DNA of 55,356 nt from Gammaproteobacteria bacterium (GTDB lineage: Bacteria > Pseudomonadota > Gammaproteobacteria > JAUIAT01), in contig JAUIAT010000014.1 in assembly GCA_030425295.1 (NCBI GenBank), forward strand, positions 1-55,356. The letters run 5' to 3'. The notes below the pieces were generated by a model. It saw only the letters and a program-made list of their open reading frames with translations. It was not told where the DNA came from and ran no database searches. Within the stretch, counting starts at the first letter, position 1. Every line of letters begins with the position of its first letter. Positions 17,197 to 26,723 of the stretch are shown here, piece by piece. The position numbers were made by a program, and so were the translations under genes.

Positions 17197-18489
17197 ATGA
17201 ACATATACCAAAAATCTATTTTCGATCAAAAACAAAAACTTAATCAAGAACTTAATAATTTCAAGGAAAGGCTAGAGAAAAAACTATCAAATGTAAATGA
17301 AATATCAAATAAGAACCTCAGATACCAAATAAGTCCAAAAGAATTAGAAAAAGTTTTAATACATGCCCTAGTATTAACCGACAACAACCCAACGATCATA
17401 AATCTAAAACCCAATAGTGCCGAACTTATTAAACAAGGCCATAGCATCTCTATCAACTACAGAATACAAAAAACACCCAGAAGCTTTGAAATAATCAGAA
17501 CAGAAGATGGTGAGTACCAGTTAATTTTAGAGCCTAAATGTAAGCTTGCCAATCATTCACCCACAGATGAAAAAAAAGATAACAGCCTGATGGTTAGAGG
17601 TGCACAAAAATACGGAAAACCAGCATTCAGAATTGATTTAGAACAACCTAAAGAATTAATGACCTTCAAAAATTTAAGCGAATACGATAAGCCAGAAATG
17701 CGTAACGAGTTAGAAATTTCTAGAAAACTAAATGGAAAACTAGGACGCTCACCATTTTTTTGCGTATGGACATTCACAGGTAAAACCTATAAGGGCAAAT
17801 TACAAATCACTACTGAAAGAGGAGAATCTGACTTACATACCTTTATTATAAATGACTTTTTTGAAAGCAAAAAAAATAAGATAAATATTATTTTAAATTT
17901 ATTAAATGCCGTTAAGCATATGCATAGTAAAAAGATAATTCACCAAGACTTAAAACCTAAAAACATTATAATGTTTAAAACCTCATATGGATCACACATA
18001 CCCAAAATATCCGACTTTGGAACTTCATTTATAATTAATAATCATAAAGACAAAGGGTTAAGCCAAGCAAGTGCAGGATATGCCTCCCCTCAAATAATAC
18101 TTTCAGGACACCTTGCATATTACTTTGATGATTATGAGCATAAAAACTATGACCTTTTATCAAAATCATATGCAAAGGAAATATCAGCTGATGCTAACGA
18201 GGAACAACCAGAAACTAATAAATATCCTGCAAAAGAAAATGATATATGGGCACTAGGTATAATTATTGCAGAGATAATTACATCTAAAATAAATTTAAAC
18301 ATCGAGGAACTAACTGAGGTAATGGAAGAACACTCTTTTTTAAAAGGAATGCTAGAAAAAAAAGCATCAGATAGATCACCCATCGATAAAGCTATGATAG
18401 AATTTCTCGGCTCTTATTACTACAAAGAAAAAAACTCATACTCAGACAAAGATACCCCACAACGGAGCCAACCACACACGTATCTATGA
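17197..18489 (+). CDS. Eukaryote-like Ser/Thr protein kinase, candidate effector
   Basis: A 430-residue protein with a protein-kinase C-lobe. The catalytic loop HQDLKPKNII places the catalytic Asp at 251 and Asn at 256. The DFG motif (KISDFGTS) has Asp273, and an APE-like segment is YASPQIILSG. Helix F shows NDIWALGIIIAEI. The N-lobe is less clear: Lys158 in MTFKNL and a Glu in RNELEISRKL are the best candidates for the beta-3 Lys and helix-C Glu, and the glycine loop is weak. Residues 1-135 form a separate charged region. There is no signal peptide or transmembrane segment, unlike receptor-type bacterial PknB kinases, which favours a soluble or secreted kinase. It starts 17 bases after xseA with a gagagaaac ribosome site, and its end overlaps der by six bases in convergent orientation. 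The substrate is unknown. Confidence 0.85.
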   Translation: MNIYQKSIFDQKQKLNQELNNFKERLEKKLSNVNEISNKNLRYQISPKELEKVLIHALVLTDNNPTIINLKPNSAELIKQGHSISINYRIQKTPRSFEIIRTEDGEYQLILEPKCKLANHSPTDEKKDNSLMVRGAQKYGKPAFRIDLEQPKELMTFKNLSEYDKPEMRNELEISRKLNGKLGRSPFFCVWTFTGKTYKGKLQITTERGESDLHTFIINDFFESKKNKINIILNLLNAVKHMHSKKIIHQDLKPKNIIMFKTSYGSHIPKISDFGTSFIINNHKDKGLSQASAGYASPQIILSGHLAYYFDDYEHKNYDLLSKSYAKEISADANEEQPETNKYPAKENDIWALGIIIAEIITSKINLNIEELTEVMEEHSFLKGMLEKKASDRSPIDKAMIEFLGSYYYKEKNSYSDKDTPQRSQPHTYL

Positions 18490-19806
18490 ATACGGGTTGT
18501 CATCCGTTTTAAATACCAATTTAATTGGCGTGCCGACAAGATTTAAAGCCTTACGATAACATTTATTTAAATATCTTTTATACGACCCAGGAACGCTCTC
18601 TGTCTGCTTACCATTAATAACAATTGTAGGCGGCTTATTGCCGCCAGGATGAGCGAATCTAAGCTTAATCCTTCTACCTTTAACCAGAGGCGGCTGATGA
18701 GCAGCTACAGCCTTTTCCAGAATTCTAGTAAGCATTGCAGTGTTATATTCTTTCTCAAAACAAGCATATGCAGCATTTATTGATTTAAACAGATTACCAA
18801 TCCCAGTGCCATGCAGAGCTGAAACAAAATGAATGTCAGCAAAATCTACAAATGCTAAGCGCCTGTCAATTTCATTCTTAACTTTTGAGCGCTCATAATC
18901 ATCCATTCCATCCCATTTATTAATAGCTAAAACTAAGCCTCGACCCGAGTTAACAACAAAGTCTAATAGGCGCAAATCCTCATGGCTTAAATTTTCACGA
19001 GCATCTACTACAAATACAACAATATCAGCTTCTTCAACCGCCTGTAATGCTTTAATTACAGAGAACTTCTCAACCACATCTTTAACTTTATTACGCCTTC
19101 TGATACCAGCTGTATCTATCAAAACGTAGTCTGTATTATCTCTCTCAAATGGAATAGCAATACTGTCACGCGTTGTTCCCGACTTATCAAATGCGATAAC
19201 GCGCTCCTCTCCTAGAATTCGATTAACCATTGTTGATTTGCCAACGTTAGGGCGACCAACAATTGCGACTCTTATACCAGGATCTTGCTCCTCTTCTTCA
19301 ATTTCAGCATCCCAGTCAATGGGCAGAGAATCCATCAATTCATCAGTATTTCTACCGTGAGCTGCTGATATAGAAATAAGGTGCTCAAATCCTAGCTCAT
19401 AAAAGGCAAACTTCGCTTCCTCATAATCTAGATTTTCTGCTTTATTAATAGCTAAAATAATTGGTTTTGAAATTCTTCTTAATTTTTCAGCAATCGATTG
19501 ATCAGCAGAAGTAATGCCAGCTTTTGCATCAACCACAAAAACCACGCTATCAGCTTCCTCAATCGCCAACCAAGCCTGCTGTGTAGTCATATCATCAATA
19601 CTGTTTTCTTCATATTCGAGACCACCAGTATCAATTAAAATATATCTTTGGTTCCTATGCTTACCTTCACCATATTGGCGATCACGAGTAACCCCTGGCA
19701 TATCATGAACCAGAGCATCTCTAGTTCTTGTTAACCTATTGAATAAAGTAGACTTTCCGACGTTGGGTCTACCAACAATCGCGATCACTGGAAGCATTTT
19801 CGCCAC
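18484..19806 (-). CDS. der: Ribosome-biogenesis GTPase Der (EngA)
   Basis: An essential double GTPase for 50S subunit assembly. Two P-loops, GRPNVGKSTLFNRL near residue 12 and GRPNVGKSTMVNRIL near 187, each come with switch and NKxD-type motifs (NKAENLD, NKWDGMD). A C-terminal KH-like domain (KGRRIKLRFAHPGG) completes the 440-residue protein. It forms the distal end of the conserved hisS-yfgM-bamB-der block. The stop codon overlaps the convergent kinase gene. Confidence 0.97.
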   Translation of the reverse strand: MAKMLPVIAIVGRPNVGKSTLFNRLTRTRDALVHDMPGVTRDRQYGEGKHRNQRYILIDTGGLEYEENSIDDMTTQQAWLAIEEADSVVFVVDAKAGITSADQSIAEKLRRISKPIILAINKAENLDYEEAKFAFYELGFEHLISISAAHGRNTDELMDSLPIDWDAEIEEEEQDPGIRVAIVGRPNVGKSTMVNRILGEERVIAFDKSGTTRDSIAIPFERDNTDYVLIDTAGIRRRNKVKDVVEKFSVIKALQAVEEADIVVFVVDARENLSHEDLRLLDFVVNSGRGLVLAINKWDGMDDYERSKVKNEIDRRLAFVDFADIHFVSALHGTGIGNLFKSINAAYACFEKEYNTAMLTRILEKAVAAHQPPLVKGRRIKLRFAHPGGNKPPTIVINGKQTESVPGSYKRYLNKCYRKALNLVGTPIKLVFKTDDNPYS

Positions 19807-19849
19807 CCTTTAAGATAATTATTTAAGACTGCGGCAATTGTATATTATT

Positions 19850-19890
19850 TGCCACCCCGCAACAAGTGCGGGACAGGCACCATGCTGGGT
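19850..19890. repeat. REP-like palindrome between bamB and der
   Basis: The sequence ccccgcaacaagtgcggg can pair as a short stem and is followed by acaggcaccatgctgg. It belongs to the same loose class of ccgcgg-type dispersed palindromes found elsewhere in the window. It could attenuate transcription between bamB and der. Confidence 0.45.
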
Positions 19891-19921
19891 TAATTCAGTA
19901 AAGCATTATATAAAACAACAC

Positions 19922-21064
19922 TTAACTAATTTTTAAGCTGCTTACCCTGCCATCCTGGCTATAAACAACCAGGTCATTACCAACCCTAACAGGGGAAGCA
20001 AACACAGGACTTGAACCCACACGATATCTTGCAACAATACGACCGTTGCCTGCATTTAAAATATGAACATACCCTTGCTGATCTGCAACAGCAAGCAAAT
20101 TGCCATTAAATAACTTAGGACCAGTTAACTCACGAGTAGTTAACCTTCCTTGCACCCATAGCTTACTACCACTATTACGAGAAAATGCCAAAACTTTACC
20201 AGATTCATCAGTTAAAAATACTGCACGACGATTTAAAGCAATTCCACTATATGAGGAAATTTTTTGGCGCCATAACAATCTTCCAGATGATGCATTAACC
20301 GCAACCAAATACCCCTGGTACGAAGCTACATAAACAGTACCACGAGATACTATAGGCTGATCATCAAGATCTACTAATTTACTAATTGGAGAAGCAGAAT
20401 TACCCGAAGCCACTTGATAACGCCAAAGTAGTCGACCAGTCTTCTCAGACAAAGCAACCAACCGGCCATTAGCAAAACCAACATACACAATAGAACCACT
20501 TGTTTGCGGCTCACTACTTCCACGCAAAATCAAACTAGGTAATTTTTCACTGTGAGACCATAAAATCTTACCAGTATGTGAATTTAATGCATATACAGTT
20601 CCATCTTGAGACTTAACAAATACTTTACCATTAGAATAATGAGGGCGAGCTAAAATTTCATTGCTTAACTGTGTTTTCCATAAAATTTTCCCACTAGTTG
20701 CACCCAGTGCAAAAATCACCCCTTCCTCACTACCTACAAAAACACCACCTCGACCAGAGCCAACACCGCTAGTTAAGTGCTGCTTAAACTTAACACTCCA
20801 TTGCTCGCTTCCAGTTTTAGGGTTTATGGACTTCAATTCACCATTGTACGAAGGAACGTACAAAGAACCCATATATGAAGCTGGGTTCAAAGTCATAAAA
20901 TAACCACCTGTTCCATCACCCACTGATGTATGCCACACAGAAGAAATCTGCTTAGTAGATTTGATATTTGGCAGAGGATTTACCTTTTTGGTGTGACTCG
21001 CACACCCAAACAATCCTGCAACCACTAATAAAACAATTAAAAATCTGTAGAATTTCAAGTCCAT
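19922..21064 (-). CDS. bamB: Outer-membrane assembly lipoprotein BamB
   Basis: A beta-propeller lipoprotein of the BAM complex, which inserts beta-barrel proteins into the outer membrane. The N-terminal signal ends in the lipobox LFGC with the lipid-accepting Cys near residue 21. The rest (380 residues in all) is made of PQQ-type blades with repeated phrases such as GKVFVKSQDGTVYALNSHTG and GRLVALSEKTGRLLW. Its position between yfgM and der is the standard gammaproteobacterial order. A gap of about 250 bases separates it from yfgM, so it may have its own promoter. Confidence 0.95.
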   Translation of the reverse strand: MDLKFYRFLIVLLVVAGLFGCASHTKKVNPLPNIKSTKQISSVWHTSVGDGTGGYFMTLNPASYMGSLYVPSYNGELKSINPKTGSEQWSVKFKQHLTSGVGSGRGGVFVGSEEGVIFALGATSGKILWKTQLSNEILARPHYSNGKVFVKSQDGTVYALNSHTGKILWSHSEKLPSLILRGSSEPQTSGSIVYVGFANGRLVALSEKTGRLLWRYQVASGNSASPISKLVDLDDQPIVSRGTVYVASYQGYLVAVNASSGRLLWRQKISSYSGIALNRRAVFLTDESGKVLAFSRNSGSKLWVQGRLTTRELTGPKLFNGNLLAVADQQGYVHILNAGNGRIVARYRVGSSPVFASPVRVGNDLVVYSQDGRVSSLKIS

Positions 21065-21189
21065 AACTCCAGTTTTATACCAGAGGCATAGTAACCTATC
21101 TACAGTTATTGCTCAAGAGAGATTACATACAAATCTTTTAACACGACGTTAAAATGCCCACAGACTCGAGTCATTCCCAGACACAAAAC

Positions 21190-21222
21190 TTCGTCATCCA
21201 TGGTTTGACCAGGGATCCAGCT
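21190..21222. repeat. REP-like palindromic repeat between yfgM and bamB
   Basis: The sequence cgtcatccatggtttgacca followed by gggatccagctc matches the dispersed tcatcc...ggatcca repeat type seen at 25.66 kb. A second small hairpin (attccccaagggggaat) follows at about 21233-21250. No other feature is evident in this 256-bp gap. Confidence 0.5.
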
Positions 21223-21320
21223 CATATAAATATTCCCCAAGGGGGAATTCAACTAGTTCGTATTAAATTATATTAATGCATCGTTAGGTAATTTTTAACG
21301 TGTTAAGAGCATGCAAATAT

Positions 21321-21935
21321 CTAACTTATTGCCTCAACAACTTGCTTAATTGGCATTTTATCTGACAAATGCTCCTTTGAATAGCCATAGAGCTCAGCAG
21401 CCTTTTTATTATCACCAAGACCTTCATAGGCTCTAGCCTTCTCAAAGTAAGCCCACCCTTCCAATGATTTATCTCTTATAGAATCTAGAGTATCAATCGA
21501 CTGCTTGAATTTGTTTTGAGATATCTGCAAACGAGCTAAGCTAAGAATTGCCATTTGCCTGAAAAATTTAGCGTGACCACTGCTTGATACATTTTGCAGC
21601 TCTTTACTCGCATCTCCAAGGTTTCCTGATTCGACATCATATCTAGCAAGCATCAGACCTGCCAAGTCTGAGTATACCGTTTGAGAATAATCTTTTTGCA
21701 ATTTATTACAAAGAAACTTAGCTTTATCTAAATCACCTTTTTCATTCATCTTAACCATTTCAGTGTATACAACGGAAGCATGTTGAGCGGTAATCATCTT
21801 CTGCCCCTGCCACATTTTCCACCCCAAAACCACAGCAAATGCAACCGACAGAACAATCACCAACTGACGACCATTTTTTCTAAGCCAAGCCTTAACCATT
21901 TCCCACTGTGGATCTTGAGCTGCATTGAAATCCAT
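21321..21935 (-). CDS. yfgM: YfgM family membrane-anchored TPR protein
   Basis: YfgM links the SecYEG translocon to periplasmic chaperones, partly through PpiD. The 204-residue product has a short cytoplasmic N-terminus, one transmembrane helix at about residues 24-42 (LVIVLSVAFAVVLGWKMW), and a periplasmic TPR-like domain. It follows hisS after three bases, the conserved order. Its partner PpiD is also encoded in this window, but without the parvulin domain. Confidence 0.9.
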   Translation of the reverse strand: MDFNAAQDPQWEMVKAWLRKNGRQLVIVLSVAFAVVLGWKMWQGQKMITAQHASVVYTEMVKMNEKGDLDKAKFLCNKLQKDYSQTVYSDLAGLMLARYDVESGNLGDASKELQNVSSSGHAKFFRQMAILSLARLQISQNKFKQSIDTLDSIRDKSLEGWAYFEKARAYEGLGDNKKAAELYGYSKEHLSDKMPIKQVVEAIS

Positions 21936-21938
21936 TAC

Positions 21939-23201
21939 CTAACCCCTTCTTATTTTAGTAATCGCCTCATCTAAAGAACACTTAATTTGGTCTGATTTTT
22001 CAACCATATTCTTTAAACTTATAACACCATCAGATACTTCTTGTTCACCAAGTATTAAAGACCATCTAGCACCGCTACGGTCAGCCTTTTTAAATTGGCT
22101 TTTAAAACTACCACCACCCTGATTTACAACCAACTTCAAATCAGGCTCCTGATCGCGCAATTCTTCACTTAATTTGATAGCTGCAAGCTCACAACCCTTA
22201 TCAACTATCATATAAACATCAGCATTGTCATTAAGGTCCATAGTTTCTTGCAATAACATGATCAAACGCTCAAGCCCCATAGCAAAACCTACTCCAGGCG
22301 TTGATTTTCCACCAAGTTGATCAACCAACCCATCATAGCGACCACCAGCACAAACTGTGCCTTGCTGAGGCCCTAACTCATTGGAAACCCACTCAAATAC
22401 CGTGTGGCAATAATAATCCAAGCCTCTAACAATCAGAGGATTAATAGTATATTTAATACCCGCGGCATCCAGGCCTTTGCATACTTCTTCAAAGTGTAAT
22501 TTAGAATCTTCAGAAAGCTCGTCAATTAGCTTAGGTGCACCTGCTATTATCTCTTGCATTGCTGGATTTTTACTATCAAGAATTCTTAGAGGATTTGCAG
22601 AAAACCTTCTTTTAGAATCCTCATCTAACTCTTCAAACTTAGGCTCTAAATACTTTATTAAAAGATCTTTATACCTAGATCTATCCTCTAAGGAACCAAT
22701 AGAATTCAGTTGTAACTCAACTCTATCTAAAATTTTTATTTTCTTCCAGATTCTTGCACTTAAGAGAATAATCTCCACATCCATTTCAGGATTAGGATAA
22801 CCAAATGCCTCTATACCAAACTGATGAAACTGACGACAACGACCTTTTTGTGGCCTTTCATACCTAAACTGAGGCCCTAAATACCAAAATTTTTGTGGTG
22901 TTTGCAACATAGAGTGCTGAATAACAGCCCTAACAGTTCCAGCTGTCCCCTCAGGGCGTAGAGATAATGACTCGTCTTTACGATCCGGAAATGTATACAT
23001 TTCCTTTTCCACAACGTCAGTAACCTCACCAATAGAGCGTTTAAATAGTGCCGTTTTCTCAACTATTGGCGTTCTTATTTCATAAAAACCATAGTTGATA
23101 GCCTCTGATGATAATATATTTTCAAGGTAACGCCAGTACACACTTTCTTCAGGAAGAATATCATGCATACCTCTAATTGACTGAATTTTTTGCTGGGACA
23201 T
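21939..23201 (-). CDS. hisS: Histidyl-tRNA synthetase
   Basis: A class II synthetase of 420 residues. Motif 2 is FRYERPQKGRCRQFHQFGIE, preceded by LRPEGTAG. The HisA and HisB signatures appear as GLDYYCHTVFEW and AGGRYDGLV, and motif 3 is GVGFAMGLERL. A C-terminal anticodon-binding domain ends the protein. It sits directly after rodZ with an 11-base gap; ispG, normally between them, is absent. Confidence 0.97.
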   Translation of the reverse strand: MSQQKIQSIRGMHDILPEESVYWRYLENILSSEAINYGFYEIRTPIVEKTALFKRSIGEVTDVVEKEMYTFPDRKDESLSLRPEGTAGTVRAVIQHSMLQTPQKFWYLGPQFRYERPQKGRCRQFHQFGIEAFGYPNPEMDVEIILLSARIWKKIKILDRVELQLNSIGSLEDRSRYKDLLIKYLEPKFEELDEDSKRRFSANPLRILDSKNPAMQEIIAGAPKLIDELSEDSKLHFEEVCKGLDAAGIKYTINPLIVRGLDYYCHTVFEWVSNELGPQQGTVCAGGRYDGLVDQLGGKSTPGVGFAMGLERLIMLLQETMDLNDNADVYMIVDKGCELAAIKLSEELRDQEPDLKLVVNQGGGSFKSQFKKADRSGARWSLILGEQEVSDGVISLKNMVEKSDQIKCSLDEAITKIRRG

Positions 23202-23212
23202 TATTCTCTACT

Positions 23213-23800
23213 TCAAATATGTTTAGGCTTAGAAAGCTCGTACACAGATTGCAATTTAGAATTAGTAACGGCTCTGCCTGATTTAATTTTGTTAATGGTA
23301 TAAATTCCTCCAATAAGAATCAAACTCATCACAAAATATATCCCAAGCTTACTAATTTTAGGTGAGCTTCCCGCACTTGGAGTACCACTAACACCCTGCA
23401 AAGGATTAGAAACTGCAGCGGAAACACTATCAGGGAATAAATTTTGTTTTTTCACAATCACATCAAATGCGCTTAGAATTGGCTTTTCAGAAATACCTAC
23501 CAACTTTGCATAAGCCTGCAAATAACCATGAGCATAAACCAAACCCGGAAGCTTTTTAAAATTACTTTCTTCAATATCAATCACAACCTGCGGACCTAAT
23601 CTTAAAGCATCTGCCACCTGCTGAACAGTCATATGCTTACTTTCACGCAAAATTTTCAACTGCTCTCCCGGCGATTGAAAAGATTGCTTTTTAGCTCTTG
23701 GCTCTGATGCCTTTTGCAATATTTGCTCGTGATTCTGAGCATCTATATTTTGTCCTGGCTCTTCCTTTATAGCCTCAGGGTGCTTGGTTTCCATTTTCAC
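23213..23800 (-). CDS. rodZ: RodZ-like cytoskeletal HTH membrane protein, shortened
   Basis: RodZ links MreB filaments to the elongasome in rod-shaped cells. This 195-residue version has a charged N-terminus, a Cro/C1-type helix-turn-helix (GEQLKILRESKHMTVQQVAD, with LVYAHGYLQAYAKLVGI following) and one transmembrane helix (YFVMSLILIGGIYTI). It ends about 25 residues after the membrane, so the periplasmic domain (DUF4115) found in full-length RodZ (337 residues in E. coli) is missing. There is no sign of a frameshifted remainder before hisS. It overlaps pilF by 26 bases. Confidence 0.85.
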   Translation of the reverse strand: MKMETKHPEAIKEEPGQNIDAQNHEQILQKASEPRAKKQSFQSPGEQLKILRESKHMTVQQVADALRLGPQVVIDIEESNFKKLPGLVYAHGYLQAYAKLVGISEKPILSAFDVIVKKQNLFPDSVSAAVSNPLQGVSGTPSAGSSPKISKLGIYFVMSLILIGGIYTINKIKSGRAVTNSKLQSVYELSKPKHI

Positions 23801-24491
23801 CTCTAATTGATTGTTCGATTTGTTTATTCCAATAGCTAACTAGACCATCATCCTTTGGCATAAGGCTTTGATATTCAGCTAAATATTGCAATGCCTCTTG
23901 ATATCGTTCTTCATTATAACTGAGAGTTACCAATTCCAGAAGCACTGTGGGCTGATTTGGTTTATTTTCAAGAGACAACCCAAAAAAATGACGCGCTTTA
24001 TCGCCCTGACCTTCTCTAACCGCACACTTACCCATATTTTCATAAGCTTCTGCTACATGAATATAATTTGGTGCTTGGGCAGCTTGTCGTAATAATGGAT
24101 AAGCTTTTATAAATTTGTTAATTCGACAAAGATATGCTCCGTAGTTATTTTTAGCTTCTGCGCTATAGGGAGCGCTTTTAACGGCTCTTTCATAATATCT
24201 ACCAGCCAACTTCTTTCTACCAGTTTCTTCAAGAAAATACGCCATTGAATCTAAAACAAGAGGATCATTTGGGGCTTGGGTGTAGGCCAATTGCAATTTC
24301 TTTTTGGCAAGATTAACTTTTTTATCTTTTAGAAAAGTTAACCCAAGAATAACATTGTAATGAGCAGCTTGCTGTTTGCGAGTAAAGTCATACCTAACAT
24401 CAGCACAACCTGCTACAAGCAAAACAACTACGATAGATAGTATTTTATACGTTAGAAGTCTCTGTCTCTTTAACAATAGGTATAACAACAT
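23775..24491 (-). CDS. pilF: Type IV pilus biogenesis lipoprotein PilF/PilW
   Basis: A TPR lipoprotein that promotes outer-membrane PilQ secretin assembly in type IV pilus systems. I start it at the ATG at 24491 (238 residues), which gives a lipoprotein signal with a basic n-region (KRQR), a hydrophobic core and the lipobox VAGC. The open frame extends 29 codons further inside rlmN, but that part would destroy the signal. TPR helices follow ([40 protein letters not shown]). It overlaps rlmN and rodZ, the usual order in this block. No other pilus genes are in the window. Confidence 0.88.
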   Translation of the reverse strand: MLLYLLLKRQRLLTYKILSIVVVLLVAGCADVRYDFTRKQQAAHYNVILGLTFLKDKKVNLAKKKLQLAYTQAPNDPLVLDSMAYFLEETGRKKLAGRYYERAVKSAPYSAEAKNNYGAYLCRINKFIKAYPLLRQAAQAPNYIHVAEAYENMGKCAVREGQGDKARHFFGLSLENKPNQPTVLLELVTLSYNEERYQEALQYLAEYQSLMPKDDGLVSYWNKQIEQSIRGENGNQAP

Positions 24492-25578
24492 TATGCTTAG
24501 CCTTCCATTTTGCACTGCGCTGAGTTCTATCTTTAACTTGGCCTGCCAACTGTCCGCAAGCAGCATCGATATCTTCACCTCGAGTCCTTCTTACAATCGT
24601 ATTAAAACCAGCTTTCATTAATTGGCGTTGAAATTTAGATATACTCACTTCTGTTGAGCGTTTATAAGGAGCATGGGGAAATGGATTAAAAGGAATTAAA
24701 TTTATCTTGCTTGGAATACCCTGAAGAATTTCAATTAATTGGCGAGCATGCTCTGGCTTATCGTTAACCCCATCAAGCATCACGTATTCAAAGGTTATGG
24801 ATCTTTTAGGCTCATCTTTAAAATAAGCTCTACAGACATCCATTAACTGACTAATTGGATATTTTTTATTAATTGGTACCAATATATTTCTAAGCTCATC
24901 ATTTGGAGCATGCAGAGATACTGCAAGCGACACATCACTCTTTTCAGCTAGCTCTCTCATTTTAGGGAGAACACCAGATGTACTTAATGTTACACGGTAT
25001 TTTGAAAGATTAAATGCAAAATCATCTAACATTAAGTTCATTGCTGGAAGCACATTATCCATATTAAGTAAAGGCTCACCCATCCCCATCATTACAACAT
25101 TAGTAACTGGGTGATCGAGCCCTGTTTCTTCTTTTAGAGAATGGTGCGCAAACCAAAGTTGGGCAATAATTTCACCAGTTGATAGGTTTCGGTTGTAACC
25201 TTGTTTGCCAGTGGAGCAGAAACTGCAGTTTAACGCACAGCCAACTTGAGAAGAAACACAAACCGTACCGTGAGTTTTAGTTGGAATAAATACAGTCTCG
25301 ATGCAATTTCCATCTTCAAGCTTAAGAAGCCACTTTCTGGTTCCGTCTAATGAATGCTGAGATTGCACTACTTCAGGCAACTTAATAACAGAAATTTCTT
25401 TAAGTTTTGACCGTAAGCTTTTGGAAAGATCAGTCATCTGATCAATATCGGTAACACCGCGACCATGTAACCACTTAATAATCTGATCAGCACGAAAAGC
25501 ACGTTCGCCCATTTCTTCGAATAAGGCTCGAAGACTTTGGCGGTCGTAATCAAAAAGGTTTATTTGCTGATCTGTCAT
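24445..25578 (-). CDS. rlmN: Dual-specificity RNA methyltransferase RlmN
   Basis: A radical-SAM enzyme making m2A2503 in 23S rRNA and m2A37 in some tRNAs. The cluster motif is in [17 protein letters not shown]. The second catalytic cysteine is near the C-terminus in DIDAACGQL, and [12 protein letters not shown] is also conserved. The product has 377 residues. The start codon lies in the first unit of a 22-bp tandem repeat, so the ribosome-binding region is repetitive. Confidence 0.97.
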   Translation of the reverse strand: MTDQQINLFDYDRQSLRALFEEMGERAFRADQIIKWLHGRGVTDIDQMTDLSKSLRSKLKEISVIKLPEVVQSQHSLDGTRKWLLKLEDGNCIETVFIPTKTHGTVCVSSQVGCALNCSFCSTGKQGYNRNLSTGEIIAQLWFAHHSLKEETGLDHPVTNVVMMGMGEPLLNMDNVLPAMNLMLDDFAFNLSKYRVTLSTSGVLPKMRELAEKSDVSLAVSLHAPNDELRNILVPINKKYPISQLMDVCRAYFKDEPKRSITFEYVMLDGVNDKPEHARQLIEILQGIPSKINLIPFNPFPHAPYKRSTEVSISKFQRQLMKAGFNTIVRRTRGEDIDAACGQLAGQVKDRTQRSAKWKAKHNVVIPIVKETETSNV

Positions 25579-25663
25579 ACTGTTACCATTCTTTTTCCAT
25601 ACTGTTACTATTCTTTTGCCATACTGTTACTATTCTTTTGCCATACTGTTACCATTCTTTTGT
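25576..25663. repeat. 22-bp tandem repeat, four units, at the rlmN start
   Basis: Four near-identical 22-bp units beginning catactgttac occupy 25576-25597, 25598-25619, 25620-25641 and 25642-25663. The unit is not a multiple of three. Read on the minus strand each unit ends in ATG, and the last of these is the rlmN start codon. Slippage here could change the leader and the number of upstream ATGs. Confidence 0.9.
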
Positions 25664-25692
25664 CATCCCGCGGCTTGACCGCGGGATCCAGC
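25661..25692. repeat. REP-like palindrome (tcatcccgcgg...ccgcgggatcca)
   Basis: A near-perfect palindrome: tcccgcgg and ccgcggga flank the short loop cttga. It lies directly after the ndk stop region and may act as a transcript end or stabiliser between ndk and rlmN. Related copies are at about 50415 and 52487. Confidence 0.8.
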
Positions 25693-25697
25693 ATCAA

Positions 25698-26120
25698 TTA
25701 ACCAAAAATTTCTTCTGGCTTAAAGAAAAATTCAATTTCAGCTTCAGCAGTTTCAGGAGCATCTGAGCCATGAACTGCATTGGCATCAATTGAATCCGCA
25801 AAATCAGCACGGATAGTACCGGCAGCGGCTTCAGCAGGATTTGTAGCACCCATAATTTCACGATTCTTAATAATTGCATTTTCACCTTTAAGAACTTGAA
25901 CGAAAACAGGACCTGAAATCATGAATTCAACTAGATCTTTAAAGAATGGACGCTCCGCGTGAACAGCATAGAAGCCTTCAGCTTGTTCTTGAGAAAGATG
26001 CATCATACGAGCTGCAACAACTTCAAGACCAGCTTCTTGAAAACGATTTACAATTTTACCGATAAGGTTTTTCTTAACCGCATCAGGCTTAATGATAGAC
26101 AAAGTATACTCAACTGCCAT
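25698..26120 (-). CDS. ndk: Nucleoside diphosphate kinase
   Basis: Transfers the gamma phosphate from ATP to other NDPs. The 140-residue product has the substrate-binding [13 protein letters not shown] near the N-terminus and the catalytic histidine in [16 protein letters not shown]. An aagggt ribosome site precedes the ATG. Its position before rlmN matches many gammaproteobacteria. Confidence 0.97.
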   Translation of the reverse strand: MAVEYTLSIIKPDAVKKNLIGKIVNRFQEAGLEVVAARMMHLSQEQAEGFYAVHAERPFFKDLVEFMISGPVFVQVLKGENAIIKNREIMGATNPAEAAAGTIRADFADSIDANAVHGSDAPETAEAEIEFFFKPEEIFG

Positions 26121-26204
26121 TTTCTTACCCTTTTAAAAAATTAAATTTTAATCCAATTCTGGAGTTTGCAAAGTGTAGCACATTTATTTTCAGGAAAAAA
26201 ATAA

Positions 26205-26621
26205 TTATACTTTTCTGCAATCATTTCCTCTTCTACCATTTCTTTGCTCATCAGTTTTTTCTTGTGCTTTTTTTCTACTACCTTTACTTAAAGGGGTATT
26301 GTGATGCCAAAGAGATCCAGAATTTGAAGTACTCCCATAAAAACTCAGCCACTTCGCGCTTGTCCACTCAGAAATTTGCAATGGCTTTTTATCCAAGTCG
26401 ATATAAACATACTGAATTAGATTGCTATCTTTTGGTACAGTCACTCTGTGCTTAATAATGACTACCGAAGTCTCTTCATTGTTATTATATTTTTTAATTT
26501 CATCTGCTATTTTTATATTTTCCTGATTTGCATTCTCAGACAATGGAGCAAAATAACTATCCTTACCTTTATTCACAAATTCCATTTTTTCAGGAACAAC
26601 AATTAATACATCTTTAGCCAC
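26205..26621 (-). CDS. Hypothetical protein with basic C-terminal tail
   Basis: I do not recognise this protein. I start it at the GTG at 26621 (138 residues) because a GGAGG lies five bases before it; the longer frame from a GTG at 26633 would contain that ribosome site. It has no signal peptide or transmembrane segment. The last ~30 residues are rich in Lys, Arg, Gln and Asn (SRKKAQEKTDEQRNGRRG), and the middle is mixed beta-like (VVIIKHRVTVPKDSNLIQYV). It lies alone between ndk and the IscU-like gene. Confidence 0.6.
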   Translation of the reverse strand: MAKDVLIVVPEKMEFVNKGKDSYFAPLSENANQENIKIADEIKKYNNNEETSVVIIKHRVTVPKDSNLIQYVYIDLDKKPLQISEWTSAKWLSFYGSTSNSGSLWHHNTPLSKGSRKKAQEKTDEQRNGRRGNDCRKV

Positions 26622-26723
26622 AATTTCCTCCACAGCATTTAACTTCAGGTTAAAACGATGGATTATTGTACACTAATTGATCTAAAATATCTATGATTTA
26701 AAGAGCAAAGATAAAATTAAAAA

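Noticed and set aside
18484..18489. Frameshift joining the kinase and der
   Set aside because: The two genes are convergent; the six-base overlap is only shared stop-region sequence.
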